Numbered from the stretch's first letter, positions 1-9,826 are shown. The stretch: 64,000 nt of DNA from Prevotella sp. CAG:1031 (GCA_000431215.1 HF985595.1:1-64000), one strand, 5' to 3'. Notes: generated by a model not told the origin, from the letters alone. A program made the numbers and translations.

Positions 1-27
1 GTTTTATTTGATATACGCAAATAAAAC
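1..27. other. Short perfect inverted repeat at window edge
   Basis: Ten-base arms GTTTTATTTG and CAAATAAAAC flank a 7-base loop. It is AT-rich and could be the terminator stem of a gene lying left of the window, but the neighbouring gene is not visible. Nothing else was recognised before the rubrerythrin promoter. Confidence 0.3.
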
Positions 28-124
28 CGCTATTAATTTTATGATATTCAGTTGATTAAATTGAATTATCGACCCAGGCCACCTCTATTGCCGATTCGCT
101 GAATAGTTACAACCGTAGAATTGT

Positions 125-132
125 TACCTTTG
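125..132 (+). promoter_or_regulatory. Probable -7 promoter box of rubrerythrin
   Basis: TACCTTTG matches the Bacteroidota -7 consensus TAnnTTTG and lies 35 bases before the start codon. No clear TTTG is present at the expected -33 position, so the call rests on the -7 element alone. Confidence 0.45.
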
Positions 133-167
133 TCACAGAAATATTACTAACATAATCCCATTAAAAA

Positions 168-710
168 ATGAAAGACATCAAAGGAACCAAGACCGAGCAG
201 AATCTCCGCGAGGCTTATGCCGGAGAATCGCAGGCACGCAACAAGTATACCTACTATGCCTCGAAAGCCCGTAAGGATGGCTTCGAGCAGATCGCAGCTA
301 TCTTTGAAGAAACTGCCAACAACGAGAAAGAGCACGCTAAACTCTGGTTCAAGATGCTCCACGGAAACGACATTCCCGGAACTCTGGATAATCTTCGCGA
401 CGCTGCCGAGGGAGAGAACTATGAGTGGACAGATATGTACGACCGTATGGCCCGCGAAGCCGAAGAGGAAGGTTTCCCTGCTATTGCAGCCAAATTCCGT
501 CAGGTTGGCGCTATCGAACGTCATCATGAAGAGCGTTACCGCAAGCTTCTCAATAATATCGAGCAGGCTATCGTGTTCTCGCGCGAAGGCGACACGATCT
601 GGGTCTGCCGCAACTGCGGACATATCGTAGTCGGTAAGAAAGCTCCTGGAGCCTGCCCCGTATGCGCCCATCCTCAGAGCTTTTTCGAGATTAAAGCCGA
701 GAATTTCTAA
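168..710 (+). CDS. rbr: Rubrerythrin
   Basis: Non-haem diiron peroxidase, 180 residues, expected to reduce hydrogen peroxide in the cytoplasm of an anaerobe with electrons from a rubredoxin or NADH-linked donor. The N-terminal four-helix ferritin-like part carries the diiron ligand signatures EAYAGESQ (about residue 15), [10 protein letters not shown] (about 47-56) and IERHHEE. The C-terminal rubredoxin-like domain has two CxxC pairs (C147/C150 and C163/C166) for one iron. Length and domain order match classical rubrerythrin. It is a single-gene unit: a promoter-like box lies just upstream and a strong hairpin terminator follows at 731. Confidence 0.97.
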   Translation: MKDIKGTKTEQNLREAYAGESQARNKYTYYASKARKDGFEQIAAIFEETANNEKEHAKLWFKMLHGNDIPGTLDNLRDAAEGENYEWTDMYDRMAREAEEEGFPAIAAKFRQVGAIERHHEERYRKLLNNIEQAIVFSREGDTIWVCRNCGHIVVGKKAPGACPVCAHPQSFFEIKAENF

Positions 711-730
711 AAATATTCCGAACCCCGTCT

Positions 731-765
731 ATGGCGCGCCGACTGATCGGCGCGCCATTTTTTGC
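731..765 (+). terminator. Rho-independent terminator of rubrerythrin
   Basis: Perfect 12-bp GC-rich stem (ATGGCGCGCCGA / TCGGCGCGCCAT) with a 4-base loop followed by a run of T, 20 bases after the rubrerythrin stop codon. Confidence 0.9.
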
Positions 766-848
766 ATATATTTCCGAAATATTGGCCTTTTAGTCGGCGC
801 GTAATTGCGTTTTTTTGCATTATCAAGCGTATGTTTTGATTTTTTATC

Positions 849-856
849 TATATTTG
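849..856 (+). promoter_or_regulatory. Possible -7 promoter box of the first surface-protein gene
   Basis: TATATTTG fits TAnnTTTG and lies about 58 bases before the ATG at 915. A -33 TTTG at the right distance is not evident, so this is a weak call. Confidence 0.35.
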
Positions 857-914
857 GCGTGATAATCCGATATTATTGTCACTTTGCAACAATTGTCACC
901 AATAAATAAATTTT

Positions 915-3727
915 ATGAACAAGCTTTACGCAATTCTCACCGCTTCATTTCTGACGGCTTCGGCGTTTTCCGCTCAGGCTGTTGAACTACCGACGGGAAG
1001 GACTTATTGCTACCCTTTCAATGTACCGTCCGACCAGTCTGCCTAGACTTTTAAGTTAGCAACTGTTTACGATCTTCCTACGTCAGGATCGGCGGTTGAC
1101 TGGCATGCTTTCAGCGGCCAGTTAGCCGGCGTTACCGAAGTTCAGTCTGCCGGATGGACAAACGGTCAATTTGTGGCCATACGTTATAATTACGGCCCTT
1201 ATATGTATGTTGCCGATAAGAACGGATCAGAGTGGTCTTACACTAATAAGACTCTGTCAACGCAATATCCGGGCGGAGCTACCGACCTTGCAACCGATCC
1301 TAAAACCGGCGAGGTTTATGGCTGGTTCTGGAGCGGAACGCGCTCGTTATACGCACTGAGTTTTCAGCTTGGAAAGCTCGATATTTCGACATGAACAATA
1401 ACCCCTATCGGACAGACTTCAACATCATATAACACCGGTCTCTCATTTGACGGCTCCGGCACTCTGTGGGGTATTACCCAATTCGGTCAGCTTGAGAAGA
1501 TTTCCACGACCGACGGCACCTTACCGATGTCGGTTCGCCGATAAGCAATCTTAACTGGAAAGTAACCGAAATTGTGTCTCAGTCGATGTGCTATGATTCT
1601 GCATCGGGGAAAATGCTATATGCTCATGTTTCGTCGTATAGCTATTATACTAAGACAACAGCCCTGTATTCGATTGATCTCAGCGATCAGACCGCAACAC
1701 AGCTTTATTCGCTGAATGGCGCCTGCCTTGCCGGCCTCTATACGCCTGCGAGCTTCGATGCCGCCGTTCCCGGAGAAGTCACCGATCTCAAGGCAGTTAA
1801 TGACGGCGCTTCAACTGATATCGCCCTGAGCTTCACGATGCCATCGAAGACCTTCGGCGGAACCGCCCTGACGTCGGCGAAATATACCGTTCTTCTTGAT
1901 GGCGAAGCTACCTCTCATAAGAATGTCAGCGCCGATGGCGGCAGCGAGGTCAATATTACTGTCGCTTCGACAGCCGGCACGCATTCTGTAGCCGTTTACT
2001 GTTCGAATCTCAGCGGGGATGGCCCCGAGGTGTCGACAGAAGTATTCGTCGGCCCCGACACCCCCGCCGCCCCGCAGAATGTCAAGCTGACATTCGACGG
2101 ACGCGACGCTACTATCTCATGGGAAGCTCCGATCGGCAAGAACGGAGGAAAATATGACGACTCGAAGATTGCCTATAAAGTTACCCGTGTCAACGACGGC
2201 GTTGTTGTCGTAGCCTCGACAAAAGAGCTTTCAGTCACCGACGAGATTCCTGAAGGCTCTGTGCGCCCGATCTCCTACAATGTCACAGTCGTCTATGATG
2301 GCACCGACGGTGAAAGCGCCGTATCAAACACCGAATATGGCGGTGATCCTCTCGAAATTACGCCCTCATATTCCTACAGCGAGAACTTCACCGATATAAC
2401 CGACTATGCAGATGCCGGCATCGTTGTCGTATCGGCCAATGCTAATAATCCGACAACATCACTGACGACCGCCGACGGCAACACGTATCTCACCGTTGTC
2501 GGCAATGGCAGCCAGCCGCGAATCTTCATGCCTGCCATGCGTCTTAAAGCCAAGCATACCTACAGAGTCACCTTCGACTGGATGTATCCTGATTACACCT
2601 ATAATTATGGAATGCCGTTCGGATTCGGACTCACGAAACAGCCTCTCGGAGATGCTCCCGAGGCCAAGAATGTAGTTCCTCTGACAACTGTTTATGGCAG
2701 TACCGAACATATCAATGCATTCGGCGACAACACGAAGTTCTAGGCCGAATTCAGCGTTGATGAAACCGGAACATATTTCCCGATGATCGGCATTGGAAAT
2801 TCACTCCGTTACACTTATGCCGTCGACAATCTTCTCGTTGAGGATGTGACCGCTCCCGGTACTCCGCTCGAAATCACCGGCATGACTGCCGAGAACACTG
2901 CTCCCGGATCACGCGACATCGTTGTCAGCTTCACTCTCCCGACGCTCGACACTTCCGATGCTCCGGCCAATGTCAACAAAGTCGAACTCAAGCGCAACGA
3001 CGATGTCATCAATACCTGGACAGAGGGTATCGCCGATGGTCAGACTCTTTCGTTTACCGACATGAATGCTCCGTTAGGCACAGTTTCATATACAGCCATC
3101 GCTTACAATGCGCAGGGTGCTTCAGTTCCGGCAACGGCGAATGCCCGTTCAGGTCTCGATTATGATCTCGCCGTTACCGATATTTCGGCTGATCCGGTCA
3201 AGGTTGTCGCCGGAGAATCGTTCACAATCAAGGCAACGGTGCTGAATAACGGCAGCATGCCGACTCCCGATGATGATGCGAACCGCTACACCGTAGTCCT
3301 TCGTGAAGTGACCGACAATGACCGTGTTGCTCTGGATTCCTCGTTCGGCGACCGTCTGATGTCGGAAGAATCAGCTGAATTCTCGTTCGTTTGCGCTACA
3401 AATGACGAATCTGTCGGCGTTCACCGTTATGAAGTGTCGGCCATGTTCCCCGACGCTACTCTCGACGAGAACAGCGACAACAACGTATCCAAGATTATAG
3501 AAGTGGTAGTTGAAGCAGCGCAGCATGACGGAATAGCAGCTGTCGGCGCAGACTCGGCAATTGAGATCAATGGCCGCCAGATAACTCTTCGCGCTGCCGG
3601 AGCAATATATAATGTAGCCGGTGTATGTGTGTTCACCAACTATTTCGATGCTCCGCGCTCGGTAACTCTTCCCGCAGGTATCTATCTGATAAATATTGAC
3701 AATAAAATCCTTAAAGTTATTATCTAA
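915..3727 (+). pseudogene. Disrupted secreted fibronectin-type-III-like surface protein
   Basis: Reading starts at ATG 915 with a signal peptide (MNKLYAILTASFLTASAFSAQA). The protein can be followed to the stop at 3725-3727 only by reading through TAG at 1044-1046, TGA at 1392-1394, a one-base loss near 1519-1525 (frame change after DGT, continuing LTDVGSPIS) and TAG at 2741-2743. The middle has repeated beta-sandwich segments resembling fibronectin type III modules (for example PAAPQNVKLTFDGRDATISW), then a CARDB-like stretch (LAVTDISADPVKVVAGE) and a C-terminal tail ending in ILKVII like Bacteroidales cell-surface sorting tails. Intact length would be about 937 residues. The coding signal is well kept between the lesions, so loss of function looks recent, or expression may depend on recoding. 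Ligand and role are unknown. It sits 12 bases before a similarly damaged secreted gene. Confidence 0.75.
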
Positions 3728-3739
3728 TCTTTAACCTAC

Positions 3740-5889
3740 ATGAAACGTCAAGTTTTTTTCGCGTTAGCGGCCTTATGCGCAGCCGGAGCTGTCTCTGAAA
3801 ACCGTCCGAACACGTTTTTCGAAGGCTTTGAAGGCCGAGGCTAACCCCTGATTACATCTATAAGAGCTACAACAATTATTTGCCTGACGGATGGTCAGAC
3901 ACCTCTAAGGCCGACCCCGCCAACAAGCCTTATCCCGACGATCCGACCGATTTCACATGGGTTACAATGCCCTCAAACGGATTGAACGCCATAACCCCGT
4001 GGGGAGCCTGTTTCGCAATGGTGCAGTGCCATTACGGTGTAACTCCCGAGGCAAGTGATGAATGGCTCGTGACGCCCACCATTACGCCTCAGACCGACGA
4101 TTTGCTCCATTTCTATATGGCCTACAACCCTTATTTCATGCTGAGAGACCGTGAGAACGGCGAGGGTTGGCTGAGCCGTCTCGAAGTGCTTGCGTCGACT
4201 GATGACGGCGCTAACTGGACTCTCATCTGGAACAACTACGACGAGGCCTTGAAAGTCAGCGCCGAAGAGCGTTATAAAGCCAGTATAGGGGAGTCGGAAG
4301 TCACTGACTTCAATCCCTACTTTATCGATATAAAAGACTATTACAATAAGCCCGTCAAGTTCGCCTTCCGCTTTGTCGGCGCCGGCGGCTATCGTGTGGC
4401 TATCGATAATGTAACAGTAGGTGTGCCTTATCCCGAAGCTAAATACACTCTTCCCGAGGGTATTTTGTATCCGGCACTTCTTCCCGGCGTGCTCGAACCG
4501 AAATCTCCGATGTTTATGGGCGCTCCCGACACCGAATATGTATGGAAGAATGATTCGTTCAACGGCCGCGCTTTCGAGTGGGCTTATACAGGGCTTGACG
4601 GCGAGATCAAGCAGACGACAGAGTCAGACCTGACAACGCCGGCTTATCCGACCGGAACAGTTGCCGCTCTGCCGCAACTCATTACCTCGTTCGGCCCGAA
4701 CACCGACGGCCCCTGGGTAATAGCCACGAACTCGAACCTCGACCCCGATAATCCTGCCAGCGGCAATGCCGCCATTCGCTTCGGCGGAGAAGCCGGTGAA
4801 GTTGAAGCTGTCGACGGATCGCTTGTTACCGGCGGATTCGCTACCTACAACTATTTTGATCCGAATCTGAAAGCTCTCGCTTATAACCGTCTCATAGAGT
4901 TCTCGGGAGATGTCGACCGTGCATGGGAGGCTCTTCTCGGAATGCAGGAGCATGAAGATGATTTTGTTATGGGCATTGGCTAGCTTATTCCTCAGATGTC
5001 GAAACCCTACGGCCTTAAGTATGTCTATATCAATGCTATCGTTATGGAGGCAGGCGAGAACTCGAAGCTGAAACTTTCGATATGCAAATGGGAGACAGAA
5101 GAAATTGCCGGTGTGCAGTATAATTATGTCGGCGATGAACTCGCTACAGCGACAACTTCTATCCACGCCGACCAGGAGAACTATCAGGGCATTATGTTCG
5201 ATCTGAGCGATATGCCTGTCACCATCGATTCTCCGGTAATAGCTCTGATAACCGGATTCGACCGCAAGACCGACTGGATCCGCTTCATCTATCTTTCGTC
5301 GGAGAACGCTGAGTTTCCCGGTACTTCACTTATGACCTTCAAAGAGGTTACTTCTGACGGCCAGATGTATGACGCCTATCAGATGCTTCACGAAGTTCCT
5401 CTCGGACAGGGCAACCGCCGTTGCTCAGGTGTTCTTATGGGCTTCGGTGCCTGCTATTTCAATGTCGAGCTTATCGGCACTGACAATACCATCGAGCTTC
5501 CCAAAGAGGGCGGCGAGAAGACATTCGTTGTCAAGACCGATGCAAAACCCGAGGATTTCCGCCTGCTCTTCAACGGCAAGCCTTGTGAGTTCGCTTCATG
5601 CGATGCAGTTGCCGGAGATAACGAGGGAGAAGTCAAGGTAACTGTCAAAGCTTCGCTGAATACAGTGCCCCGTCCCTATGACACAACCGTAAGCATAGCT
5701 GTTCCGGGAGCGTCGACCGACATTAAATTCAAGCAGGAAGCCGGTGAGGCAGGAATCGGAACAATTACCGGCGACGCCGCTGAAGCTGTCTATTATAATC
5801 TTCAGGGAGTCAGAGTCGACAAGCCTGAAAAGGGTAATGTTTATGTTGTCCGTCGCGGCACTTCGGTATTGAAAGTCCTCGTGAAATAA
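3740..5889 (+). pseudogene. Disrupted secreted choice-of-anchor / cleaved-adhesin protein
   Basis: ATG at 3740 begins a signal peptide (MKRQVFFALAALCAAGAVS) followed by NTFFEGFEG. The frame then hits TAA at 3842-3844. A one-base shift within 3832-3841 restores the continuing protein (LTPDYIYKSYNNYLPDGW). A second break, TAG at 4981-4983, interrupts it before PQMSKPYGLKYVYIN. The first half has the cleaved-adhesin / choice-of-anchor J pattern: EWLVTPTI, LEVLASTDDGANWT, and FAFRFVGAGGYRVAIDNV. The C-terminus (YYNLQGVRVDKPEKGNVYVV ... KVLVK) is the standard Bacteroidales surface-protein tail. Restored length would be about 716 residues. It is probably co-transcribed with the broken gene before it; a strong terminator follows. 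A TTG at 3880 would allow a truncated cytoplasmic product, but that would lack the signal peptide. Confidence 0.75.
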
Positions 5890-5913
5890 CAGAATTCCCG
5901 AACTGTCAGTAAC

Positions 5914-5943
5914 CAAAGAGCCCGGCACACCGCCGGGCTCTTT
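5914..5943. terminator. Bidirectional terminator hairpin
   Basis: Perfect 12-bp stem AAAGAGCCCGGC / GCCGGGCTCTTT after the second surface-protein gene, with T on the exit side of each strand. It ends the plus-strand unit and could also stop read-through from the aldolase gene. Confidence 0.88.
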
Positions 5944-5992
5944 CATTCTTCTGATACTACGATAGTATATGTTTAATCTTGTAAAATCGAAC

Positions 5993-6022
5993 CGGGGCCG
6001 CGTCGGAAGTGACGCGGCCCCG
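5993..6022 (-). terminator. Terminator-like hairpin after fructose-bisphosphate aldolase
   Basis: Perfect 12-bp GC-rich stem CGGGGCCGCGTC / GACGCGGCCCCG about 30 bases after the aldolase stop (minus strand). It lies next to the hairpin at 5914, so the convergent junction carries two independent stems. Confidence 0.75.
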
Positions 6023-6051
6023 ATTGTTAAAGGGATTGTTCGACGGAGCTA

Positions 6052-7047
6052 TCAGGCTTTGCCGTTGCTGCCGAGAACGTTGACGATTTTGTGCTTGTAT
6101 AGGCGCTCCATTTCGTCGCGGGCGGGACCGAGGTATTTGCGGGGGTCGAATTCACCGGGCTTTGTGGCGAATACCTCGCGGACAGCTGCGGTCATGGCCA
6201 GACGGCTGTCGCTGTCGATGTTGATTTTGCATACGGCGCTCTTGGCAGCTTTGCGGAGCTGTTCTTCGGGAATACCGATAGCGTCGGGGAGTTTGCCGCC
6301 GTATTTGTTGATTGTCTCGACATATTCCTGAGGAACCGAGCTCGAGCCGTGGAGCACGATGGGGAAGCCGGGGAGTTTCTCCATGACGGCGTCGAGAACT
6401 TCGAATGCCAGAGGGGGAGGAACGAGGCGGCCGTTTTCGTCGCGGGTGCACTGTTCGGGAGTGAATTTGTAGGCACCGTGGCTTGTGCCGATCGAAATGG
6501 CCAGCGAGTCGCAGCCTGTGCGGGTAGCGAAGTCGATAACTTCTTCGGGATCAGTGTAGGTGTGGTGGTCGCTGCTGACTTCATCTTCAACGCCGGCGAG
6601 AACGCCGAGTTCGCCTTCAACGGTTACATCATACTGATGGGCGTAATCGGCGACTTTCTTTGTCAGGGCAACATTCTCTTCGTAGGGAAGGTGGCTTCCG
6701 TCGATCATGACGCTCGAGAAACCGTTCTCGATGCACGATTTGCAGAGTTCGAAGCTGTCGCCGTGGTCGAGATGGAGAACAATCTGGGGATTCTCCCAGC
6801 CGAGTTCTTTGGCGTAGGCAACTGCACCCTGGGCCATATAGCGAAGAAGGGTGGGGTTGGCATAGTTGCGAGCGCCTTTCGAGACCTGAAGGATTACGGG
6901 CGATTTTTCTTCGGCGGCAGCTTTGATGATAGCCTGAAGCTGCTCCATGTTGTTGAAGTTGAAGGCAGGAATGGCATATCCGCCATTGATGGCCTTTTTG
7001 AACATCTCGCGGGTGTTGACAAGACCGAGCGATTTATAATCTACCAT
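6052..7047 (-). CDS. fba: Fructose-bisphosphate aldolase, class II
   Basis: Zinc-dependent glycolytic and gluconeogenic aldolase, 331 residues, interconverting fructose 1,6-bisphosphate with glyceraldehyde 3-phosphate and dihydroxyacetone phosphate in the cytoplasm. Family signatures are in order: AIPAFNFNNMEQ near the N-terminus, VLHLDHGDS with a zinc His and the catalytic Asp, VMIDGSHLPYEEN, the DEVSSDHHTYTDPEE loop typical of the longer class II form, and IVLHGSSSVPQEYV near the phosphate site. It is a single gene with its own -7 box at 7088 and a terminator at 5993. Confidence 0.96.
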   Translation of the reverse strand: MVDYKSLGLVNTREMFKKAINGGYAIPAFNFNNMEQLQAIIKAAAEEKSPVILQVSKGARNYANPTLLRYMAQGAVAYAKELGWENPQIVLHLDHGDSFELCKSCIENGFSSVMIDGSHLPYEENVALTKKVADYAHQYDVTVEGELGVLAGVEDEVSSDHHTYTDPEEVIDFATRTGCDSLAISIGTSHGAYKFTPEQCTRDENGRLVPPPLAFEVLDAVMEKLPGFPIVLHGSSSVPQEYVETINKYGGKLPDAIGIPEEQLRKAAKSAVCKINIDSDSRLAMTAAVREVFATKPGEFDPRKYLGPARDEMERLYKHKIVNVLGSNGKA

Positions 7048-7087
7048 GATTTTGTTGGTTAGTAAGACAGAAATTTTTTGGACGGCA

Positions 7088-7095
7088 CAAAGTTA
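7088..7095 (-). promoter_or_regulatory. -7 promoter box of fba
   Basis: On the minus strand this reads TAACTTTG, a match to TAnnTTTG, about 40 bases before the aldolase start. The -33 element is not obvious. Confidence 0.45.
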
Positions 7096-7131
7096 CAAAT
7101 TTTTCGCCGAAATTCTATCTTCAGTGACGCA

Positions 7132-7425
7132 TTATTTGCCGTTTTTGTTTTTCTCGAGCTGGCGTTCGATGGCGTCGAGGCAGCGGTCTACAGCCTCTTC
7201 GAAGGTGTCGGCAGTCTTATCGGCGACCATCTCGTTCTCCTGGGGGATGGTAACTTTTACGATGGCATTTTTATTCATCGCCGTTTCGGGCTTTACCACT
7301 TTCAGGGTTACTTCCATGAGGGTTGCGGCGGGATAGCGTCGCTCGAGTTTATCTGCTTTTTTGGCAATGAACTGTTCGAGACGTTCGTTGGTGTCGAAGT
7401 GGATGGCTTTGATGTTAAGTTCCAT
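7132..7425 (-). CDS. hpf: Ribosome hibernation-promoting factor, short HPF type
   Basis: Small HPF/RaiA-family protein, 97 residues, that binds the 30S decoding region and helps ribosomes go dormant in stationary phase. It starts MELNIKAIHFD, followed by the beta-alpha-beta pattern of the family (KKADKLERRYP, EEAVDRCLDAIERQLEK). The start at 7425 is chosen over upstream codons because the family fold begins there and AAAGGA lies a few bases upstream. The start overlaps the end of the recombinase gene by 11 bases, so the two are translationally linked. It is the short form without the dimerisation tail. Confidence 0.93.
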   Translation of the reverse strand: MELNIKAIHFDTNERLEQFIAKKADKLERRYPAATLMEVTLKVVKPETAMNKNAIVKVTIPQENEMVADKTADTFEEAVDRCLDAIERQLEKNKNGK

Positions 7426-8347
7426 AGTTGTTTCCTTTCTTTTTTGCGCGTGGGTGCGCGTGTTCATAATTAGTTTGAAGGTCACGATAGGTCAGATGTG
7501 TATATATCTGAGTTGTTGCGAGTGAGGCGTGGCCGAGCAGACGGCTGACGGTGTTGAGGTCGGCGCCGTTGTTCAGCATATCGGTAGCGCATGAGTGGCG
7601 CATGACGTGAGGACTGAGCCGCGAGGCATGGATTCCGGCTTCAGTCATCGCGTTGTGGACTATTGTGTAGACCGAGCGGCGGTTCATCGGACGACCGCGG
7701 AGGCTGACAAATAGTGTGGAGGTTTCAGAGTCGGCGATCTGACTGCGCAGCTGCCGGTAGTTGTCGATGGCTCCGGCAAGGGGTCGTCCGAAAGGAATGA
7801 CACGCTCTTTGCGGCGCTTGCCGACGACGCGCATTGTGGCTGCTGCGGTGTCGACAGCGTCGTCACGCAGGTCGGTCAGCTCCGAGCAGCGCATTCCGGT
7901 GGCATAGAGCATCTCAAGAATGAGCGAGTCGCGGACGGATGTAAAGCTGTCGGGGTCATTATCTGTTGCGCTGACTATGTTGTCGAGCATCGACACGGTC
8001 TCTGATTCTTTTATCTGAACCGGCAGCGAACGCGCCATTTTTGCCGGGATTATATTGGCCGCAGGATTGATGCTAATTCCCTCGTGGCGCATAAGGTATT
8101 TATAGAATGACCTGAGGGATTGCGCTTTCCGGCGCAAAGTAGCGGCTCCGCATCCCGCTTTGCTTTGCCGGGCGAGCCATGACCGGATGTCGGAGGTGGT
8201 GACGTCGTCGACGCGCAGTTCGCGGGGCGAGCCGCCGGTCGCGAAGTCTGCCCACGAACGAAGGTCTCGACCATAGGCGCCGACCGTGTTGGGCGAGAGA
8301 TTCAGCTCTGCCTCGAGATATTTAAGAAAACGGTCAATAACGTCCAT
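7415..8347 (-). CDS. Tyrosine recombinase, XerC/XerD family
   Basis: Site-specific tyrosine recombinase, 310 residues, the size of chromosomal Xer proteins that resolve chromosome dimers at dif. The N-terminal SAM-like core-binding domain (about 1-95) includes FLKYLEAELNLSPNTVGAYGRDL. The catalytic domain has R153 (ATGMRCSEL), a Lys-containing beta-hairpin (VGKRRKERVIPFG), H247-x-x-R250 (HVMRHSCATDML), H273 (LLGHAS) and the nucleophile Y282 (TQIYTH). All catalytic residues are present. The stable linkage with hpf and the absence of mobile-element genes nearby argue for a housekeeping Xer rather than an integrase. XerC and XerD cannot be told apart here with confidence. Confidence 0.92.
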   Translation of the reverse strand: MDVIDRFLKYLEAELNLSPNTVGAYGRDLRSWADFATGGSPRELRVDDVTTSDIRSWLARQSKAGCGAATLRRKAQSLRSFYKYLMRHEGISINPAANIIPAKMARSLPVQIKESETVSMLDNIVSATDNDPDSFTSVRDSLILEMLYATGMRCSELTDLRDDAVDTAAATMRVVGKRRKERVIPFGRPLAGAIDNYRQLRSQIADSETSTLFVSLRGRPMNRRSVYTIVHNAMTEAGIHASRLSPHVMRHSCATDMLNNGADLNTVSRLLGHASLATTQIYTHLTYRDLQTNYEHAHPRAKKKGNNYGT

Positions 8348-8373
8348 GGCGGTGAAAGATGGTTATTCGCTAA

Positions 8374-8381
8374 CAAATATA
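8374..8381 (-). promoter_or_regulatory. -7 promoter box of the xer-hpf operon
   Basis: Minus-strand TATATTTG matches TAnnTTTG about 27 bases before the recombinase start. No properly spaced TTTG was seen upstream. Confidence 0.45.
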
Positions 8382-8469
8382 TGAAAAAATTTTCAAGTTG
8401 GTTATGTCTTTATAAAAAAAACGAAAATATCGGCCCGTTTGTTTGAAAATTCCACTGTCGAAAAACGCG

Positions 8470-8502
8470 AAACGGCCGCCGCACGTCGCGCGACAGCCGT
8501 TT
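8470..8502 (-). terminator. Probable terminator of the nqr operon
   Basis: Arms AAACGGC and GCCGTTT flank a GC-rich interior that can pair further. On the minus strand the stem is followed by CGCGTTTTTCG. It lies about 20 bases after the nqrF stop. Confidence 0.65.
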
Positions 8503-8523
8503 AACTGATGGAGCGATAATTGC

Positions 8524-9822
8524 TTATCCTCCGAAATTGTCGTAATGAATCATTTCAGGTTCAACACCGAGAGAGTCGAGCATTTTGTTTACCGCAGCGC
8601 TCATCGGGCCCGGGCCGCACATATAATACTCGATATCTTCGGGCGCGTCGTGGTTCTTGAGATAGGTGTCGTAGATAACTTGATGGACAAATCCCGGAGT
8701 ATATCTGACACCGGCGGCGTCGGCGGCAGGGTCGGGACGGTCGAGAGCGAGATGGAAGTGGAAGTTTGGAAATTCTTTCTCAAGTTCGAGGAAATCGTTG
8801 AGATAGAACACTTCGTTGAGCGCGCGTGCGCCGTAGAAATAGTGCATCTCGCGGTCGGTCGTGTGAAGGGTCTTTGTCATGTGCATGATCTGCGCTCTTA
8901 GCGGAGCCATTCCGGCGCCCCCTCCGATCCACATCATCTCGCGTTTCGAGTCGATGATTGGGTGGAAGTCGCCGTAAGGGCCGCTCATCTTCACTTTGTC
9001 GCCGGGTTTGAGAGTGAATATATAGCTTGACGCGATTCCTGGAGGAACGTCCTGAAAACCAGTCTGAGGCTTCGGCTTGAAGGGGGGAGTGGCAATGCGC
9101 ACCGTCAGCATTATGCGGTCGCCCTCGGCAGGATAGTTGGCCATTGAGTAGGCGCGTATTGTCGGCTCGTCGTTTTTAGCTTTGAGCGAGAACAGACCGA
9201 ATTTGTTCCATGCCGGCAGATACTCGTCGCCTATGAGACTTTTGTCGATGTCGCGGTCGTAGTCCATAGAGTAGGGCGGTATCTTTATCTGCGCGTAGGA
9301 TCCGGGCATGAAGTCCATGTGCTCGCCAGGAGGAAGGGCGACTATGAATTCCTTTATGAAAGTTGCGACATTACGGTTGCTGATGACTTCACATTCCCAT
9401 TCTTTTACGTCCATAACCGACGCCGGAAGTTTGATGTCGAGGTTTTCCTTGACCTTGACCTGACAGCCAAGGCGCCAGTGATCGGAGAGCTGACGGCGTG
9501 TGAAATGAACTTTCTCGGTAGGAAGGACTTCGCCTCCGCCTTCGATGACCTGCACTTTACACTGTCCGCAGCTGCCTTTTCCTCCGCAGGCTGATGAGAG
9601 GAATATGCCGTTGTTCGAAAGAGTGGTCAGGAGAGAGTTGCCGGTATCGGCTTCGATGATGCGGTCGTCGTTGACCGTAATAGTCACTTTCCCCGAAGGA
9701 ACGAGATAATGCTTCGCTACCAGTAGAATAGCAACGAGCAGGAGCGAAATCAGCAGAAATATTCCGACACCGGAGAATATTGTCGTCGAGGCCACATCGG
9801 CCAGAATTGTCAGTAAATCCAT
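8524..9822 (-). CDS. nqrF: Na+-translocating NADH:quinone oxidoreductase subunit F
   Basis: NADH-oxidising entry subunit of Na+-NQR, 432 residues. One N-terminal membrane helix (about 13-37) is followed by a 2Fe-2S ferredoxin domain with C79, C85, C88 and C120 (SACGGKGSCGQC and WRLGC). A ferredoxin-reductase-like FAD/NADH domain follows, with AYSMANYP for flavin binding, SGPYGDF, the NADH loop GGGAGMAPLRAQI and a C-terminal YYMCGPGPM. It passes electrons from NADH to FAD and the iron-sulfur centre, then to the membrane subunits. It is the last gene of the operon, 4 bases after nqrE, followed by a terminator. Confidence 0.97.
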   Translation of the reverse strand: MDLLTILADVASTTIFSGVGIFLLISLLLVAILLVAKHYLVPSGKVTITVNDDRIIEADTGNSLLTTLSNNGIFLSSACGGKGSCGQCKVQVIEGGGEVLPTEKVHFTRRQLSDHWRLGCQVKVKENLDIKLPASVMDVKEWECEVISNRNVATFIKEFIVALPPGEHMDFMPGSYAQIKIPPYSMDYDRDIDKSLIGDEYLPAWNKFGLFSLKAKNDEPTIRAYSMANYPAEGDRIMLTVRIATPPFKPKPQTGFQDVPPGIASSYIFTLKPGDKVKMSGPYGDFHPIIDSKREMMWIGGGAGMAPLRAQIMHMTKTLHTTDREMHYFYGARALNEVFYLNDFLELEKEFPNFHFHLALDRPDPAADAAGVRYTPGFVHQVIYDTYLKNHDAPEDIEYYMCGPGPMSAAVNKMLDSLGVEPEMIHYDNFGG

Positions 9823-9826
9823 TTGC

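Noticed and set aside
1044..4983. Genome-wide change of TAG to glutamine
   Set aside because: TAG ends other intact genes such as DPP IV (26097-26099) and the 47125-48033 gene, so only local suppression or mutation is possible.
6349..7062. Plus-strand frame opposite fba
   Set aside because: The aldolase is certain; the antisense frame crosses its promoter and has no support.
7415..8347. Mobile-element integrase at the xer gene
   Set aside because: Size, linkage to hpf and absence of mobile genes fit a housekeeping Xer recombinase better.
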